Assembly: GCA_022410635.1 (NCBI GenBank)
Contig: JAJVDF010000253.1
Location: 437,740 to 501,739, forward strand
Reading direction: 5' to 3'
Source: Tretioscincus oriximinensis
Lineage: Eukaryota; Chordata; Lepidosauria; Squamata; Gymnophthalmidae
Length of the DNA stretch: 64,000 nt
Below, piece by piece: positions 30,479 through 41,639 of this stretch (positions are counted from its first letter, which is position 1; each line of letters begins with the position of its first letter). Position numbers and translations under genes: made by a program. The notes below the pieces were generated by a model. It was not told the DNA's origin. It saw nothing but the letters and a program-made list of their open reading frames with translations, and ran no database searches.

Positions 30479-30760
30479 GGGATATGTAAAACCTGATACT
30501 GTCGGCAGACTACCTGGTAGAATTTGGGAGGAGGGACCACTGCACTTCCTCTTGACAATAAGCAAACAAAATGGCTGCAAGGAGAAGGTGTCACATGATT
30601 GGAAAAGCTCATTTGCTAAGAACTGTCAGGATGACAAAGCCCAGAATGAACTGTAAATCTGTGAACAAAGCACTTGAAAGCCAGAAAACCAATTAACTGG
30701 ATTATTAGAAAAATCTAGAATAAACAAGTGCTGTGTGGATTCAGCCCTAGTCTATTTGGC
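30478..30760 (+). repeat. Family E copy
   Basis: TGTAAAACCTGATACTGTCG, GAATTTGGGAGGAGGGACCA, GCAAACAAAATGGCTGCAAG, GTGTCACATGATTGGAAAAG, CTGGATTATTAGAAAAATCT, GAATAAACAAGTGCTGTGTG. Close match to 56325-56590. Confidence 0.7.
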
Positions 30761-31250
30761 CTTAGCAAAGCATAATGGGATCGGTGTGCACANGATGGTG
30801 GTGAAGGCAGAGCAGGAAAAAAGGCTATCATAATGAGTTCCCTCCATCTGCCAAGGTTACTAGATAAATTTGCCAAACCAATTATCCCGAGTGTACACAA
30901 AGGAAATAGTCCATGTGAATCCAATTTGCAGCAGGTGAATCCAATTTACAGCAGGTGTGTCCAATTAACTGGCACATCATTGGCAGTCTTGCAGTCTGCC
31001 ACTAATGGTGCCCTTATGATTACTTCTGGGTGACGTTGCAGTCCACTGTGCAAATCAATTGTGAGTCAGTATCCAGCCCATGTTGCTTCAGAGGAAAGGT
31101 GTTTCTTCCAGTTGCTGCCTTGCTCAAATCTAGGTGAGCCAGCGATGAGCAGGTAGAGGTGCCTTTTCTACAGGAGACAAGTATAATTAAGAGAGAAAGG
31201 GTGGGTCCATTTCCTTTGCCAAATGAACAAATGCTGCTGTCTCCATTTCT
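30761..31250. other. Unassigned sequence
   Basis: No gene. A short tandem pair GTGAATCCAATTTRCAGCAG lies at 30915-30955. Confidence 0.4.
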
Positions 31251-31254
31251 TCAC

Positions 31255-31540
31255 CTTGGGTGCAAAAATCAGGCCACAGGCCAACTAATTCAGCATTCCC
31301 TCTCATTCACTGGCCCACCAACTGCATCTGGGCATCTCAAACAGAAGACAAAATCTTCACCTGCTCTCAACTTTTGNAATAGAGATCTGCCATCTCTGTG
31401 CTAATGGATAGGGCCTGTCATAATCTACATTGCCTTGGGGATAAATCAAATGGTGCCTGCCATAGTCTACACTGGCCCACTAATTACCCCGGCATCTCAA
31501 GCAGAAGAAGTCATTCCTTAAAATGATACCTCATTAATGA
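31255..31540 (-). mobile_element. CR1 LINE 3' fragment, divergent subfamily
   Basis: CTAATTCAGCATTCCCTCTC, ACTGCATCTGGGCATCTCAA, CATAATCTACATTGCC and GCCATAGTCTACACTGGCCC. Same arrangement as 21015-21320. Confidence 0.6.
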
Positions 31541-31654
31541 GAAATGTGTCGGAACGGGAAGCAGATCAAGCTAAATCTGAGATTTGAAGGCTAACAGTAA
31601 AAGGTTCACTGGCTCTTGGCTCAGAGACAATGCAGGAAATTATAGTAAAATAAG

Positions 31655-31975
31655 CGCAGGGGTGGGAATTGTATGAGAATCTCATATGTTTTATCAGGTT
31701 GTCCATTCTCTTACACAGTACCGATTCTCATACATCATTGTGATGTCACTTGCGGCCCCTGCTTCAGGAAAGGGCACCCATGGGCCGGAAGTTACTTCGC
31801 AATGATGTCATTTCTAATCTCTGCTTCCAGGAATGGCACCCAGAGTGACGTCATTTGTGGTCCAGCCCTGGAAGTGACATCATAAAATTTTCATGTGGAG
31901 AAGACTCAAATGCCTGAGCCTGTTGAGCTCCCGCTGTGAAATTTCCCTTGGGAAAACTCCTAGCACTGCTTATGA
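31655..31975 (-). repeat. Family P copy with a canonical CRE octamer
   Basis: Minus-strand P order: GTATGAGAATCTCATATGTT, CATTGTGATGTCACTTGCGG, GGAAAGGGCACCCATGGG, CGCAATGATGTCATTTCTAA, GAGTGACGTCATTTGTGGTC, GGAAGTGACATCATAAAATT, CTTGGGAAAACTCCTAGCAC. TGACGTCA near 31845 is a perfect CRE/ATF palindrome; the others are one base off. Confidence 0.65.
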
Positions 31976-31979
31976 CGCA

Positions 31980-34870
31980 TGGGATGTCATGGGAATGCAA
32001 GGGAATATAATGGAAAAGCAAGAAACAGCAAGGAAAGTTGAAGGTAGGTGGGGCTGAATGATAATTTTCCCCCTTGTTTTTTATTTTTAAATAGTGAATT
32101 TAAACATCTATTGGGAACACAGCCAATATTTTCCTCTTGTTCTACTACTTTAGCTTCACGAGTTTTCATAGCAGAGCCTATGACCACATGTCGAATTTTG
32201 CAAAAGTACTGTGGGCAGCAGACCTGTTGGATAAGGCTCAGAGAAGAAAATAAAAGCTAATCCTAGAACGGAGGTTTCTGTTCCTCATGAGCAGGAAGGG
32301 CAGCTGATTAGAAAGTCATGTTTAATTTCTGAAGGAGGCAGGAGGTGGGAAGGCCTGCTCAGAAACTGAAGAGCAGACAATAAATCCCCACTGGATTTAG
32401 AGATTGTCTTAGGCAGCAAGGAAATCTTTTCCGAACATATAGGCAGCTACAGGCATGCTAATTGGGACATCTGAAGTGAAACCTTTTAAAAGTTTTACTT
32501 TGCATTATTGCATTTTGATTTATCAAAGAAGAAAAAGTTACCTCTTTGCTCACGTTTTCCACCGATGAGAGGAGAAAGTGGATCTCCATGACAGGAATTT
32601 AAGATTCTTTTTACATCCTAATGACCCTGTGGTTGGCTGAATGCTGATGGACATAGCAGTTGAATTAACCTAGCATTGTAGTGATCCAGAACAAAGCAAG
32701 GCAAATAAGCAAATAAACATTGTGACTATCCAATCAATCCCACAAACATCAGTTCAACATCATCTTTCCTTGCCACTGGTGTTATATGTCAACCACTAAC
32801 TTAGCCTTTTGCATCTCTCATTTCTAGGCTCCAGGATGTCTCCTTCCTCCCTTTGTCCTTCTCAGGGCTGATAGCCTTATGGTTATCTATGATTTCCTGG
32901 ATCTCTGGTCAGCACCAGCTAGGACTATGCAGTGTCAGCATTTCTTTCCTGATTGTGGGGCCCTTTAGCATCCTATAACAAAGGATACCCATAAGCACAG
33001 GATGCCCATAAGCCCTTGAAACCAACAATTCACCTATGACAAATTTCTTAATATGTGGATTCAAGATTGATGGATTAAAGTTGATCTCTCCGTAATTAAT
33101 GGTTTATTGACATCATAAATATCTCCTTAAAAAGCAGAAGCTTCATTAAGCATCGAGATTTTGTGCAAAATTAAGAGCAATATATAGAAGTAACGTAAAG
33201 CGTAAATAGGGCATGGTTGAAAACGAAACATTAAAAAGCACATTAAAACACTGATGAAACTGTTAGTGCATCAGAGCATCTGAATATGCACACACATATC
33301 CACTCCCTCGCACCCAGTTTTTCCTAACATGAAATTATATTAAATCAAATCAAATGTTTAACTGCTTAAGGAAGTCAGATCAAGGGCCAGATAACCAAGA
33401 GGAGTGAAATCCATTACCTGAGCCAAATTGCTAGCTGCCTAAATACACTGGGTTTTGTTCCGGATTATATCCTGAATAGGAATGTTCCCCCTGCATATCT
33501 GCTGTAGTCTGCCTAGCACAAGGTGACCTCATAAAAACAGGTGAGCACTTTGAAGCTTTAATACCTATTAGCAACTGGGGACAAACTCACTTTTTTTACA
33601 ACCATTAACGCTGCATAACTTTATCCTGGTTCTTATGTGGAAANCCTACTTTAACATGCAAAGGGCAGGTCTCTGTTCTAGGGTATAACCTGGAATAAGA
33701 CAGAGTGCAGAAAGGTAACAGATAGAAGGGCCTTAGAACCCGTCCATAGAACACAGAATCCACACCATTAATAAAAGAGGAATGCTCAACTGTGTTAGAG
33801 AATCCGAAACAGAAGTTGCAGGGAAGTTTGCTTTCTGCATGTAAAATACAAAACAAACTAAGCAAAAAATGAACAGCATTCAAAACAGATAGTAAGCCTT
33901 AGCAAAAATAAAGCAGTAAGACAAAACAGACAGAGATGTAGTCTTTTAACATTCCTATTGCAGGAAGGTAGTTTTACTTAATTGGCAAAAACAAAAATAA
34001 CTCTGCTATTTACAAAGCATACACAGAGTTAAACATAAAGCTTGTTAACTTCACAAAGCTTTTAGCAAACACAATAAATATAAGCATTGAAAATAAAACA
34101 GCTACAAACCACAAAGATATAGAGATGGGTGGAGCAGAAGGACAAAAATGTAACAGCACGGTCACATCAGAGTCACAGTCTAGCTGCACACAAACAGTGA
34201 AGAATGCAGCTCCTTAAATCTGGCTCTAAGCCAATAAGATTAGCTGCACGTACTTCACATACTTTTTAATTGAAAACACAAGGCTTGACTCATGTTTTAC
34301 TTTTAAAGAACCCAAGGTACAAACTTTGCCAAACATAATATGATTACTTAGTTTTACAATATCTTGACAACTGCATGGACTCCAACAGGCTGCTGCAAAG
34401 CCATGAGCTGCCTTTCAACCTTGAGCTCTCCCTCACTCAGGAGGTAGTGGGCCACTGTCAGCCATGATGCTCAGTTCCACCTTCCATGATGCCTTTTGTC
34501 ACCATAACAGAGCAGCTGCCCTCCAAGCCTTCCACTAGGGTCTGCTTCTTGCTGCTGGGTTGGTAGGCAGTAGAATCTGTTGCTGGGGGAGGCAGATGGG
34601 AAGGAGGTGCTGATGGGGTGGACAGCCAGCGAGCACAGTTGCGTCTTTTTGCTTCCTTGCCCGGCAGTCTGCCAGGCTACACCACTAGTGGATTAAATAG
34701 GATGAGACACTCCTATCATCTAGAGTTACCAAACAAAACCCAGGATAAAAGTTTGCCCTTTTAGTGGGTGTAGAAGCAAAGGAATGTTACCTGGGATAGT
34801 TTCTGATTGCTGTGGGGATAGGAAATAACTTTTTCCACACACAATAAAGGTGTAAACATTTATCTTGGAT
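31980..34870. other. Unassigned, mostly unique-looking sequence
   Basis: About 2.9 kb in which I recognise no gene, RNA or repeat, apart from short A-rich patches. The minus-strand frame at 33605-33883 (92 codons, with an ambiguous base) matches no family I know. The longest repeat-poor stretch of the window. Confidence 0.4.
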
Positions 34871-34875
34871 TTTAT

Positions 34876-35115
34876 TTAAGAACATAAGAACATAAGAAGA
34901 GCCATACTGGATCAGGCCACAGCCCATCAAGTCCAGCATTCTGTGTCACACAGAGGCGCACCAGATGCACCTGGGCAGTCCGAATAGAGGAAAGCAAAAT
35001 ATGCTCCTGTTCATGACTCCCTGCAAATGGCATTTCAAGAGTCCTGCTTGTTGCTCCATCCGGGAGGCAACATCCAGACAACTATCCTAGTATCCATTTG
35101 TACCCTTGATTTGGT
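34876..35115 (-). mobile_element. CR1 LINE 3' end with octamer tail
   Basis: AAGAACATAAGAACATAAGA tail, GCCATACTGGATCAGGCCAC, GTCCAGCATTCTGTGTCACA, CTGGGCAGTCCGAATAGAGG, TCATGACTCCCTGCAAATGG, CATCCGGGAGGCAACATCCA. Well conserved, so a younger copy. Confidence 0.9.
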
Positions 35116-35860
35116 AACCCTTAATCATACTACTTTGTTGTCTTGGAATTTGTAAAGCTGAATTATAGAAATATCTCTTAGAAACATATTCTGTTTTGCC
35201 TCAGTTGGCTTTTCCTGCAATATGAGCAGGTATGTCTTCATGGGAACAAATAATTTCCTGTAGCTTTAGTAAGCTAATGGAATTGAGGAAAAACTATGCA
35301 GATAATTACTAAGTTTTTTTTTNAAAAAATAGAGGTTTCCTTGTGGTCTCTTGTAGAGATTTGTGTAGTCATTACCTCCATGATTATACTGCAAAATATA
35401 TAACTCCATTTAAGTAAGAAAATGATAACATTTACAGGGGATCAAAAAGAAAATCAAAATAGGTAAGCTTCAAGAAGATTGTAAAAACTTAATATTTGAT
35501 AAGACAGCATGAAAATGGCCTGTTAGACGTGAAATGCTGCAAAGTGATATATACGAAAGATAATAATAATAATAACAATCCCACAAAATGTGCTGTACAA
35601 TTTGGAGCTCTAAACCTGCTGTCATTATTCAGAAAGGGTAGTTTAGAATAATGCTAGTTAGTTTGTTGAAAACAAGAGCTTAGTCAGTGGCAATTGTCAA
35701 AGAAAAAGAAAGAAAGGAAAAGCAAATGAAATCTAAAGAATTATTGCAGAAGAGGAAAAAGAAGATGATGAAGAAAAAGAAAATAAAGAAGATAATTGTG
35801 GTGACGAAGAAGAAGATTTAACAATCGCCACCATTATCTGTAATAAAAGGTGTGTGGGAC
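35116..35860. other. Unassigned sequence
   Basis: No gene or assigned repeat. A short AAT run lies near 35563 and an A/G-rich patch at 35700-35815. Confidence 0.4.
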
Positions 35861-35884
35861 AGTTCAGCATTCTGAAGGCTTTGG

Positions 35885-36090
35885 AATGACAGGGCTCGGA
35901 ACTTTGGCAGCCTCCAGAGACCAATGACAGGGCTTGGAACTTTGGCAGCCTCCAGAGAACAGAGTCCTGGGTTGGAAACTGGCTAAAAGACAGAAAAAAG
36001 AGGGATTTAATAAATGGACAGTTCTCTGGGTGGAATGATGTGAGAAGTGGGAGGTCTCAGGGTTCAATACTGGGCCCAGTACTGGGGGTG
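35885..36090 (+). repeat. Composite repeat: 38-bp tandem units plus LINE RT fragment (copy 1)
   Basis: Two 38-base units (35885-35922 and 35923-35960, each starting AATGACAGGGCT and ending CTCCAGAGA) are followed by an open segment encoding WVGNWLKDRKKR, INGQFSGW and SQGSILGPVLG. The last is the conserved PQGSVLGP motif of CR1-type reverse transcriptase. It stops at CAGTACTGGG and a G-rich stretch. The 44080-44345 copy has the same junction and stop point. Confidence 0.75.
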
Positions 36091-36114
36091 GTGGTGGGGG
36101 GGAGAGAGATGAAG

Positions 36115-36385
36115 AATAATAACCAGGCATTTATACCCTGCTCTCAGAGTGTCTTACAGGGTTAATTTTTGCCCCGAAGCTTAAATCAGTTCTATCTCCC
36201 CCACCAGATTAATGGAGGTATTCATTAATCTAATTGAAATGCAGATTACAATTCTACATTTCTTTTGAATAGCTGAGTTGGCTAGATCTGCAGGCTAGTA
36301 AAGGGCACTAACCCTTCCCCACGTCCAACACAGGACTTCAAGAATGGATTTCCTTGTTACCGATTGCGCCATTCGTGGAAACTTT
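36115..36385 (-). mobile_element. Second-family SINE, diverged
   Basis: CATTTATACCCTGCTCTCAG, TTTTTGCCCCGAAGCTTAAA, GATTAATGGAGGTATTCATT, GCTGAGTTGGCTAGATCTGC, CACGTCCAACACAGGACTTC. Complete but old. Confidence 0.7.
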
Positions 36386-36389
36386 AAGG

Positions 36390-36480
36390 TAGGTTGTGGC
36401 AGGTGGTGAATGCATTCTAAAAGAAATAGTGAGGAAAACCATGTCGTGGGGAAGCTCCATAATAAATTTTCATAGATGAT
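36390..36480 (+). mobile_element. Family M fragment
   Basis: AAACTTTAAGGTAGGTTGTG, GGTGGTGAATGCATTCTAAA and AGAAATAGTGAGGAAAACCA match 45118-45185. Confidence 0.5.
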
Positions 36481-36589
36481 ATAAAAAAATAGAAGAGAGA
36501 AGAAAAGCTTTTTGATTTTCTTCTATGTCAATTAATTCTAGCATAATTTAATTGTTAAAGTTCCTCTGCAAATATCCTCACCATGATAG

Positions 36590-36780
36590 AGGGGCCCCAA
36601 AGAAGAGGTCTAAGGACTGCCTCAAGAAATCCCTTGATGTCTGCCATATGGATCCCCGGCAGTGGCCTGCCCTAGGAGCTAACTATGAGTGGCTGGAGAC
36701 ATACTGCCTTCAACGCTGCCTTCTCCTTCAAGAACGCACACAGGGCTACCTTTGAGGACAAACAACAGTGAGGCAAGAAC
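36590..36780 (+). pseudogene. Retroelement ORF2 C-terminal fragment, frameshifted
   Basis: The frame from 36552 reads KKRSKDCLKKSLDVCHMDP followed by WPALGANYEWLE. This resembles the conserved LINE segment KR(Y/F)KD.LK.SLK.C.IDP..W..LA.(D/N)R..W found near the C-terminus of vertebrate LINE polyproteins. A second frame continues the family pattern with ATFED and a stop near 36755. At least one frameshift; nonfunctional. The LINE clade is not certain. Confidence 0.55.
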
Positions 36781-37080
36781 CAGGATGAAACTGTTGCACC
36801 ATGTTCAGACATGAGCTTCCCCTGCTGCCCCAAGGAACAGGCCCAAACACCAGTTTCCAAAGGGTCAAGGATTTACTGGAACCAAAGAGCAGCTTCAATG
36901 GCGCCAAACTCAAATTACAATGTTGCTACCACAAGATAGCTCAGCTTCTCTTCCTTCTACATAGTAAACCTCCAACCCCTAATGCAATCATGCTCTGCAG
37001 CTTAGACACTTTAATTCTGATCCTGCTCATCACCCAGCATAGCTCTTCCGATGGCAGCTTGTCTATTGTTGCATTTTCTC

Positions 37081-37836
37081 TTAACGGGGGTTCGCTTGCC
37101 TGTTATTTGGCTCCTTAGCTTGCCTAAGGTAGCTGGATCCAATGCGTGCAGACACGTGTAAAGAGATTCACACGGACAACGTAGCTTGGGTTCAAAAGTG
37201 ATCCAGGAGCACTCACAGGGTTATGAGCCACTCCAGAATAACGGTGTGCACCGTCTTTTATTGACCTCAAATCAGAAGGCGTGGATAGATGCGGTGATGT
37301 CAAGAAAGGGGTTGGTACAGCACAGGTGGGTCAGGGCGGACCCAGGTTGTGACACCTGTGTGANGTATTTCTCTCCTTCCAAGGAGGTGCAGCCTGGTCA
37401 GGAAATGCCAAATATGGTATGGTGGTGAGATACAGGATGGACCCGCTTAGCCATTGTGTGCCCTTGCCATCATTCCTAAGTACAGGAACCCAGTGACTCA
37501 TCCACAGGAGAAATGGTCTTAAATGGTTTACCTCCAGGCCACTATCAGGCTGATGGCTTCAGCCCAGGTGCATGGCTTGGTAAACAAAGATTGCCGCTTT
37601 GCCATGATGGGTGTCATTAATCCATTCAGTCTGGCAAGGTTTCTTGAGTAAGATATGCCCTCAGGACAGGAAGGGTGATTTAGCTGTTCCTGTTTACTCC
37701 TGGGGCTGGGGTGACCAGAGATTTTTTAAGAATTTCCATACAGGCCTCACTTTGGCTAGCAAAGGTCAATCCAAGTATATTTCATATCAATATATTAATG
37801 CCAATTAATATATGCCCCACATGGCTAATCCCAACA
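37081..37836 (-). mobile_element. Complete solo LTR with 5-bp target duplication
   Basis: 756 bases, minus strand, bounded by TTCTC at 37076-37080 and 37837-37841. In sense orientation it starts TGTTGGGATTAGCC and ends CGAACCCCCGTTAA. A polyadenylation signal (AATAAA in sense) lies at 37257-37262. It aligns end to end with 50468-51205 and, for its last part, with 1-473. No internal region or second LTR is present. Confidence 0.85.
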
Positions 37837-37841
37837 TTCTC

Positions 37842-38810
37842 TGATGCAGATTGGTCCATAGCTTATTTCTTTGTGGTTCCTGGGGCTCTGGGGATAAAGG
37901 GAGAAAGGACAGTGGCAGGACCTTCCCTGACCCACTACCAAAAGTCTGGGAAGCCTTACAGTTGGGGTTTAGCTGGAGAATTCCTGGAACGGGGCCTGGT
38001 TATGAATTCACAGCCATTCTAACCCACAGTTCCCTTGGCTAAAATCCTGCAGGGACCACATGCGCTGCCTTCGCAAACCTCAGCTCAACCCTCACTACTG
38101 TGTCGGGTTCCCCTGGGGAATCTCCTGGCTTGACTGCCTGGGTCATGTGGCTGGACCTGCATATCTCACATTGGCCGTATTCGGCACTAGCAAGCCTGCA
38201 ATAGGTCCCCTTCATAGACCTTGCTACGTGAAGCTGTGCCAAAGGAGAATTTAGTTGTTAAAGTTCCTCCGTAAATATTCTTTCCTCAATGTCAGAAAGA
38301 ACAGAGATCCTACGACTGTTAATCTAATCATCCAGTGTATCATAAAAAAGATAAGAATTTAGTTCTTAATTGTTAGGAGAGTCCAAAGTTACTTTGCCTG
38401 TCAGGTATGGGACATCAGAGAGGAATGATTACAATCAGTTGTAATTAGTAATTATAACCAATCTCTCCTTGAAATTGTTTTTAGTTAAATATTCCCACAG
38501 TTGCTCTAATAGTCTTTTAGTGCTACTGCAAGAAGCACTCTGGATTAAATATGGAGCCCGTGAGTTGATTGCAAATGGCACCGTTATCCATGTGACTGTG
38601 ACACTTCGTTTCAAGAAAGGTTTATCAGAGAGCTGTCATTTCTCTANTTTCAATTTTCACAGTCTTCTAGTAGAGCTTCTTTTCCTGCCAGAGTGAATCC
38701 TAGGAACATACAGTATATATTTGCTGATAATGGTCATAGCTCACCACCCAAATATTACAGACCAGCTCACACATTAAAAGAAAACAGGCAAAATATTATA
38801 ACGAATTAAA
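37842..38810. other. Unassigned sequence with one half of a ~36-bp direct repeat
   Basis: No gene. 38248-38287 (TTGTTAAAGTTCCTCCGTAA) resembles 36545-36580 (TTGTTAAAGTTCCTCTGCAA), so the pair flanks the ORF2-like fragment and the solo LTR. Confidence 0.4.
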
Positions 38811-38814
38811 AATA

Positions 38815-39240
38815 CATCGAATCATACAATCATAGAGTTGGAAGAGACCTCCAGGGTCATCAGGTCCAACCCCCTGCTCAATGCAGGATCCATTAAACCA
38901 TCCCAGAAAGATGACTGTCCAGTCTCTGTTTGAAGACTTCCAGTGACGGCGAACTCACCACCCCCTGTGGCAAACTGTTCCACTGGTTTATCACCCTGAC
39001 CGTTAGAAAGTTTTTTCTGATATCTAATCTAAATCTACTCCACTGCAGTTTCATCCCATTGTTTCTAGTCCTTCCATGTGCTAATGAGAATAATGCTGAA
39101 CCCTCTGCTCTGTGACAGATATTTGTAGACAGCTATCAGGTCTCCTCTCAGTCTTCTCTTTTCCAGACTGAACATCCCCAGATCCTTTAACCGTTCCTCA
39201 TAGGACATGGTTTCCAGACCATTCACCATCCTTGAGAGTT
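38815..39240 (-). mobile_element. CR1 LINE 3' region, long copy
   Basis: CATACAATCATAGAGTTGGA tail, AGAGACCTCCAGGGTCATCA, CCAACCCCCTGCTCAATGCA, ACTGTTCCACTGGTTTATCA, CCTTCCATGTGCTAATGAGA, CAGACTGAACATCCCCAGAT, TCCTCATAGGACATGGTTTC. About 420 bases of unbroken CR1 3' sequence. Confidence 0.95.
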
Positions 39241-39244
39241 ACAT

Positions 39245-39372
39245 CCTTGGTACATCTGAAGAAATAGACTTGTCTACAAAGACTTGTGCTGCCTTTACCT
39301 TAAGTTCAGCAAGGGAGGCCTGGAGCATGTAGGTGGCCATGACCTTTCGTAGACACATCTACTGTCATAGAC
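39245..39372. repeat. Family J, inverted pair
   Basis: ACATCTGAAGAAATAGACTT then GTCTACAAAGACTTGTGCTG (inverse orientation) is followed after about 45 bases by AGGTGGCCATGACCTTTCGT and AGACACATCTACTGTC (direct orientation). The two arms face each other as at 5344-5489. Confidence 0.6.
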
Positions 39373-39544
39373 AAGTTGTCCTGTATATATAGATCCTTAA
39401 TGGGATTACCAAGATACCACGAGATGACATCAGCACAGCACAATGCAGAATCGCTGGCTGAGCATGCTCAGTGTTTACTTCAACAGCACAGAGAAATGAT
39501 GATAAAGGTGGGTTCCCAAGCTACCTTCCTATAAGCAGAAAACA

Positions 39545-39700
39545 CTAAAGAGGCATCTTCCCTCCCAGGGCTAGCTACAGTGCAAGCTGGGTGCTGTAGT
39601 CCACAAGGCAGGTCACTGGATAGCCTGGAGAGGCTGCCCACTGCTCAGACTACAGTTCCCAGCAGGCCCTATTCTCAGCACAATAGCTCTCTTTCACTCT
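39545..39700 (+). repeat. Family Z copy with ACTACAGTTCCCA motif
   Basis: GAGGCATCTTCCCTCCCAGG, GCTAGCTACAGTGCAAGCTG, CAGACTACAGTTCCCAGCAG recur in the same order at 49315-49460 and partly at 50230-50440. The motif near 39649 fits the ZNF143-type consensus ACTACANNTCCCA. Confidence 0.5.
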
Positions 39701-39908
39701 CTTCACCATTTGGCTGCTGCTGCTACTTGGTGAACCTGCTGGGCAGTGAAGCTTTCATCATAAGCACTTGTCATCATGCAAAAAGGCGTAGAAAAACAGG
39801 AGAAATATAATTAAAAATCATAAAACCGGAAACAGAAAATCTGCCAGAAGATGAGATGTTATTCTCGACAACTGCTGCCACATCTGTAATTCTAGGTTTA
39901 TTGTTTAT

Positions 39909-39985
39909 ATAGAAGGAGAAGGAAGAGAAGGAGGAGAAGGAAGAGAAGGAGGAGAAGGACAAGGACAAGAAAAAGGAGAAGGAGA
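39909..39985 (+). repeat. Purine-rich SINE tail, (GGAGAAGGAAGA)n
   Basis: Pure A/G apart from a few Cs. It is the expanded 3' tail of the minus-strand SINE that follows. Confidence 0.9.
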
Positions 39986-40250
39986 AGAACTGCGTTTTAT
40001 ACCCTGCTGTTCTCACCCGAAGAGACTCAAAGTGGCTTACAAGCTATTTTTCGCCCAAAGGCTTACATTCTATCATCACCATCATCTTGTGATTGTTCTT
40101 GTTTATCTAATTGCAATTTGTTGTTTTTGAATAGCTGGGTTGGCTAGAACTTAGGCCAGCAGAGGGCTCCTCTCCATGGCCTACACAGAGCTTCGAACTC
40201 CGGCATCCCTGTTGAAACATCATGGCTCTTAACCACTGTGCTTCTCACAT
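39985..40250 (-). mobile_element. Second-family SINE
   Basis: GTTTTATACCCTGCTGTTCT, GAGACTCAAAGTGGCTTACA, TTCGCCCAAAGGCTTACATT, TTTGAATAGCTGGGTTGGCT, CACAGAGCTTCGAACTCC. The final part (CATCATGGCTCTTAACCACT) resembles a Sauria-type head, so the copy may be a SINE chimera. Confidence 0.75.
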
Positions 40251-40854
40251 ATGGACAGATAAGTCATAGCATTGACATGGACAAAGGTAGACAGATCTCT
40301 CTGGCCTGCAATAAGCAGGCCAAGTTAATACATGACAGCAGTAGCCTTACAGTCCATGGTAGTCAAAGCTTGTAAGGGAAAGTGTCTAAGCTTTGGGAGA
40401 AACACGCATTCACATCAAGGCTTCACACCAAAGTAATTCAATTAAGCCTAGTTCATGGAAAGTGCTAAAAAAGTCACTCCCTTGAGAATAATTTTCTTCT
40501 ATGGATTTTTCTGTTAAAAAAACACCACACAGCTGCTGGAGAATCACTTTCTAGTGTGGTGCTGCCTCTTCAGTCAATAAATAAGGGAGGAAATAAAGGA
40601 TTTGAGAGAAAATGGAATGCAGTCAAAAGGTAAATTGTGGTCTTTAATGTTCCTAAGAGACTGTCACCAACTCTGAAATGTTTCCTAGTTTGAGACCATT
40701 TCTTCCCAGCTCCTGGCTTCCCAGTCCTCCAATTTACATCTCGAGGAGGTAATCTTTAAAACTGATTTCCCTCTGGTTGCATTTCATTGTCAGAGAAACT
40801 AAACAGACAGCAGCTTTACAGCTATAACATCAATGGTTTCCAACCACTTTTGCC
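40251..40854. other. Unassigned sequence
   Basis: No gene or assigned repeat. Confidence 0.4.
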
Positions 40855-41300
40855 TTAATTATTATTATTTTTTGCTCCCGCTGCTTCCACAATGGAACCA
40901 GTTAAACAAAATTTATTCAGAGAACAGAAAAGAGAAGGTGTCAATAGTGTACACCCAATCATCCGCCATAGCCTCTGCTGCAGCTTTGTGTTGATAAATG
41001 TGAGCAAGTTCACACCTAGTGCAAATAGATTGAGACATGAAAGAAATAATACTGTCAGCATTTCAATAGCGTCTTTTTCGTTTTTAATTATGCCGTTTGC
41101 CAGCGGAATCGTTTTAGCTAAAATATGTGACTCAGTATGAACCAAATACTTTTTAGCCAGGTACATTGTAGGAAGAGAACAAATGTTCGATCTATGTAGA
41201 AATTCACCAGGCTTTGCGCAGAGAAATGAAAAAGGTGTCTGAGGGGCAGTGGTGGAATTCAGTCGGTTCACACCAGTGTTGTAGAATTGGTACCTAATTT
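40855..41300 (-). other. Unrecognised open frame (166 codons)
   Basis: The longest minus-strand frame not made of simple repeats runs to 41355. It has two hydrophobic stretches (around LTVLFLSCLNLFALGVNLL and LLTPSLFCSLNKFCL) but no motif I know, begins in a family P-like fragment (41275-41350) and ends in an AAT-rich run. Most likely chance; a decayed retrogene cannot be excluded. Confidence 0.2.
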
Positions 41301-41344
41301 TTTGTTGATTTTGGTGAACCACCCAAGCCCCGCCTCCTGCCAGT

Positions 41345-41580
41345 AATGACATCACTTATACCCTATACCCAAAGGTCTCAGAGCAGTTAGCAATAAAAAC
41401 ACAATTATCCTATTAAAAACAACCACATCTAAAAAATAAGGGAGGTTCAGGCAGTTTCTCAGCCAAAGGCCAAGCTAAAGAAATGCGTCTTCAAGTAGTT
41501 TCTGAACATGCACAAAGATGGTGATTGACGCACCTCAACGTTCAGTCATTAGTAAGTCATTTCCAGCTGCTGCTTCCTGG
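41345..41580 (-). mobile_element. L2-like LINE 3' fragment
   Basis: CACTTATACCCTATACCCAA, AGGTCTCAGAGCAGTTAGCA, TAAAAACACAATTATCCTAT, AGAAATGCGTCTTCAAGTAG, ATGGTGATTGACGCACCTCA. Same order as 53717-53960 and 58970-59150. Confidence 0.7.
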
Positions 41581-41639
41581 GACACCATCACTTAAGATGA
41601 CTTTCTCGAAAGAGAACTAGAAGTCCACCATTTTGTGCA

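Noticed and set aside
30107..30612. Cys-Met-Tyr-Val or His-Thr-Tyr-Ile repeat proteins up to 164 residues
   Set aside because: Translation of TATG, GGAT and GACA microsatellites.
37081..37836. Full-length endogenous retrovirus between 37 and 51 kb using the two LTRs as its ends
   Set aside because: The LTRs are in opposite orientation and each has its own 5-bp target duplication, so they are independent solo LTRs.
40855..41355. 166-codon minus-strand frame as a possible gene or retrogene
   Set aside because: No recognisable domain, starts in a repeat fragment, ends in a low-complexity run; kept only as a low-confidence entry.
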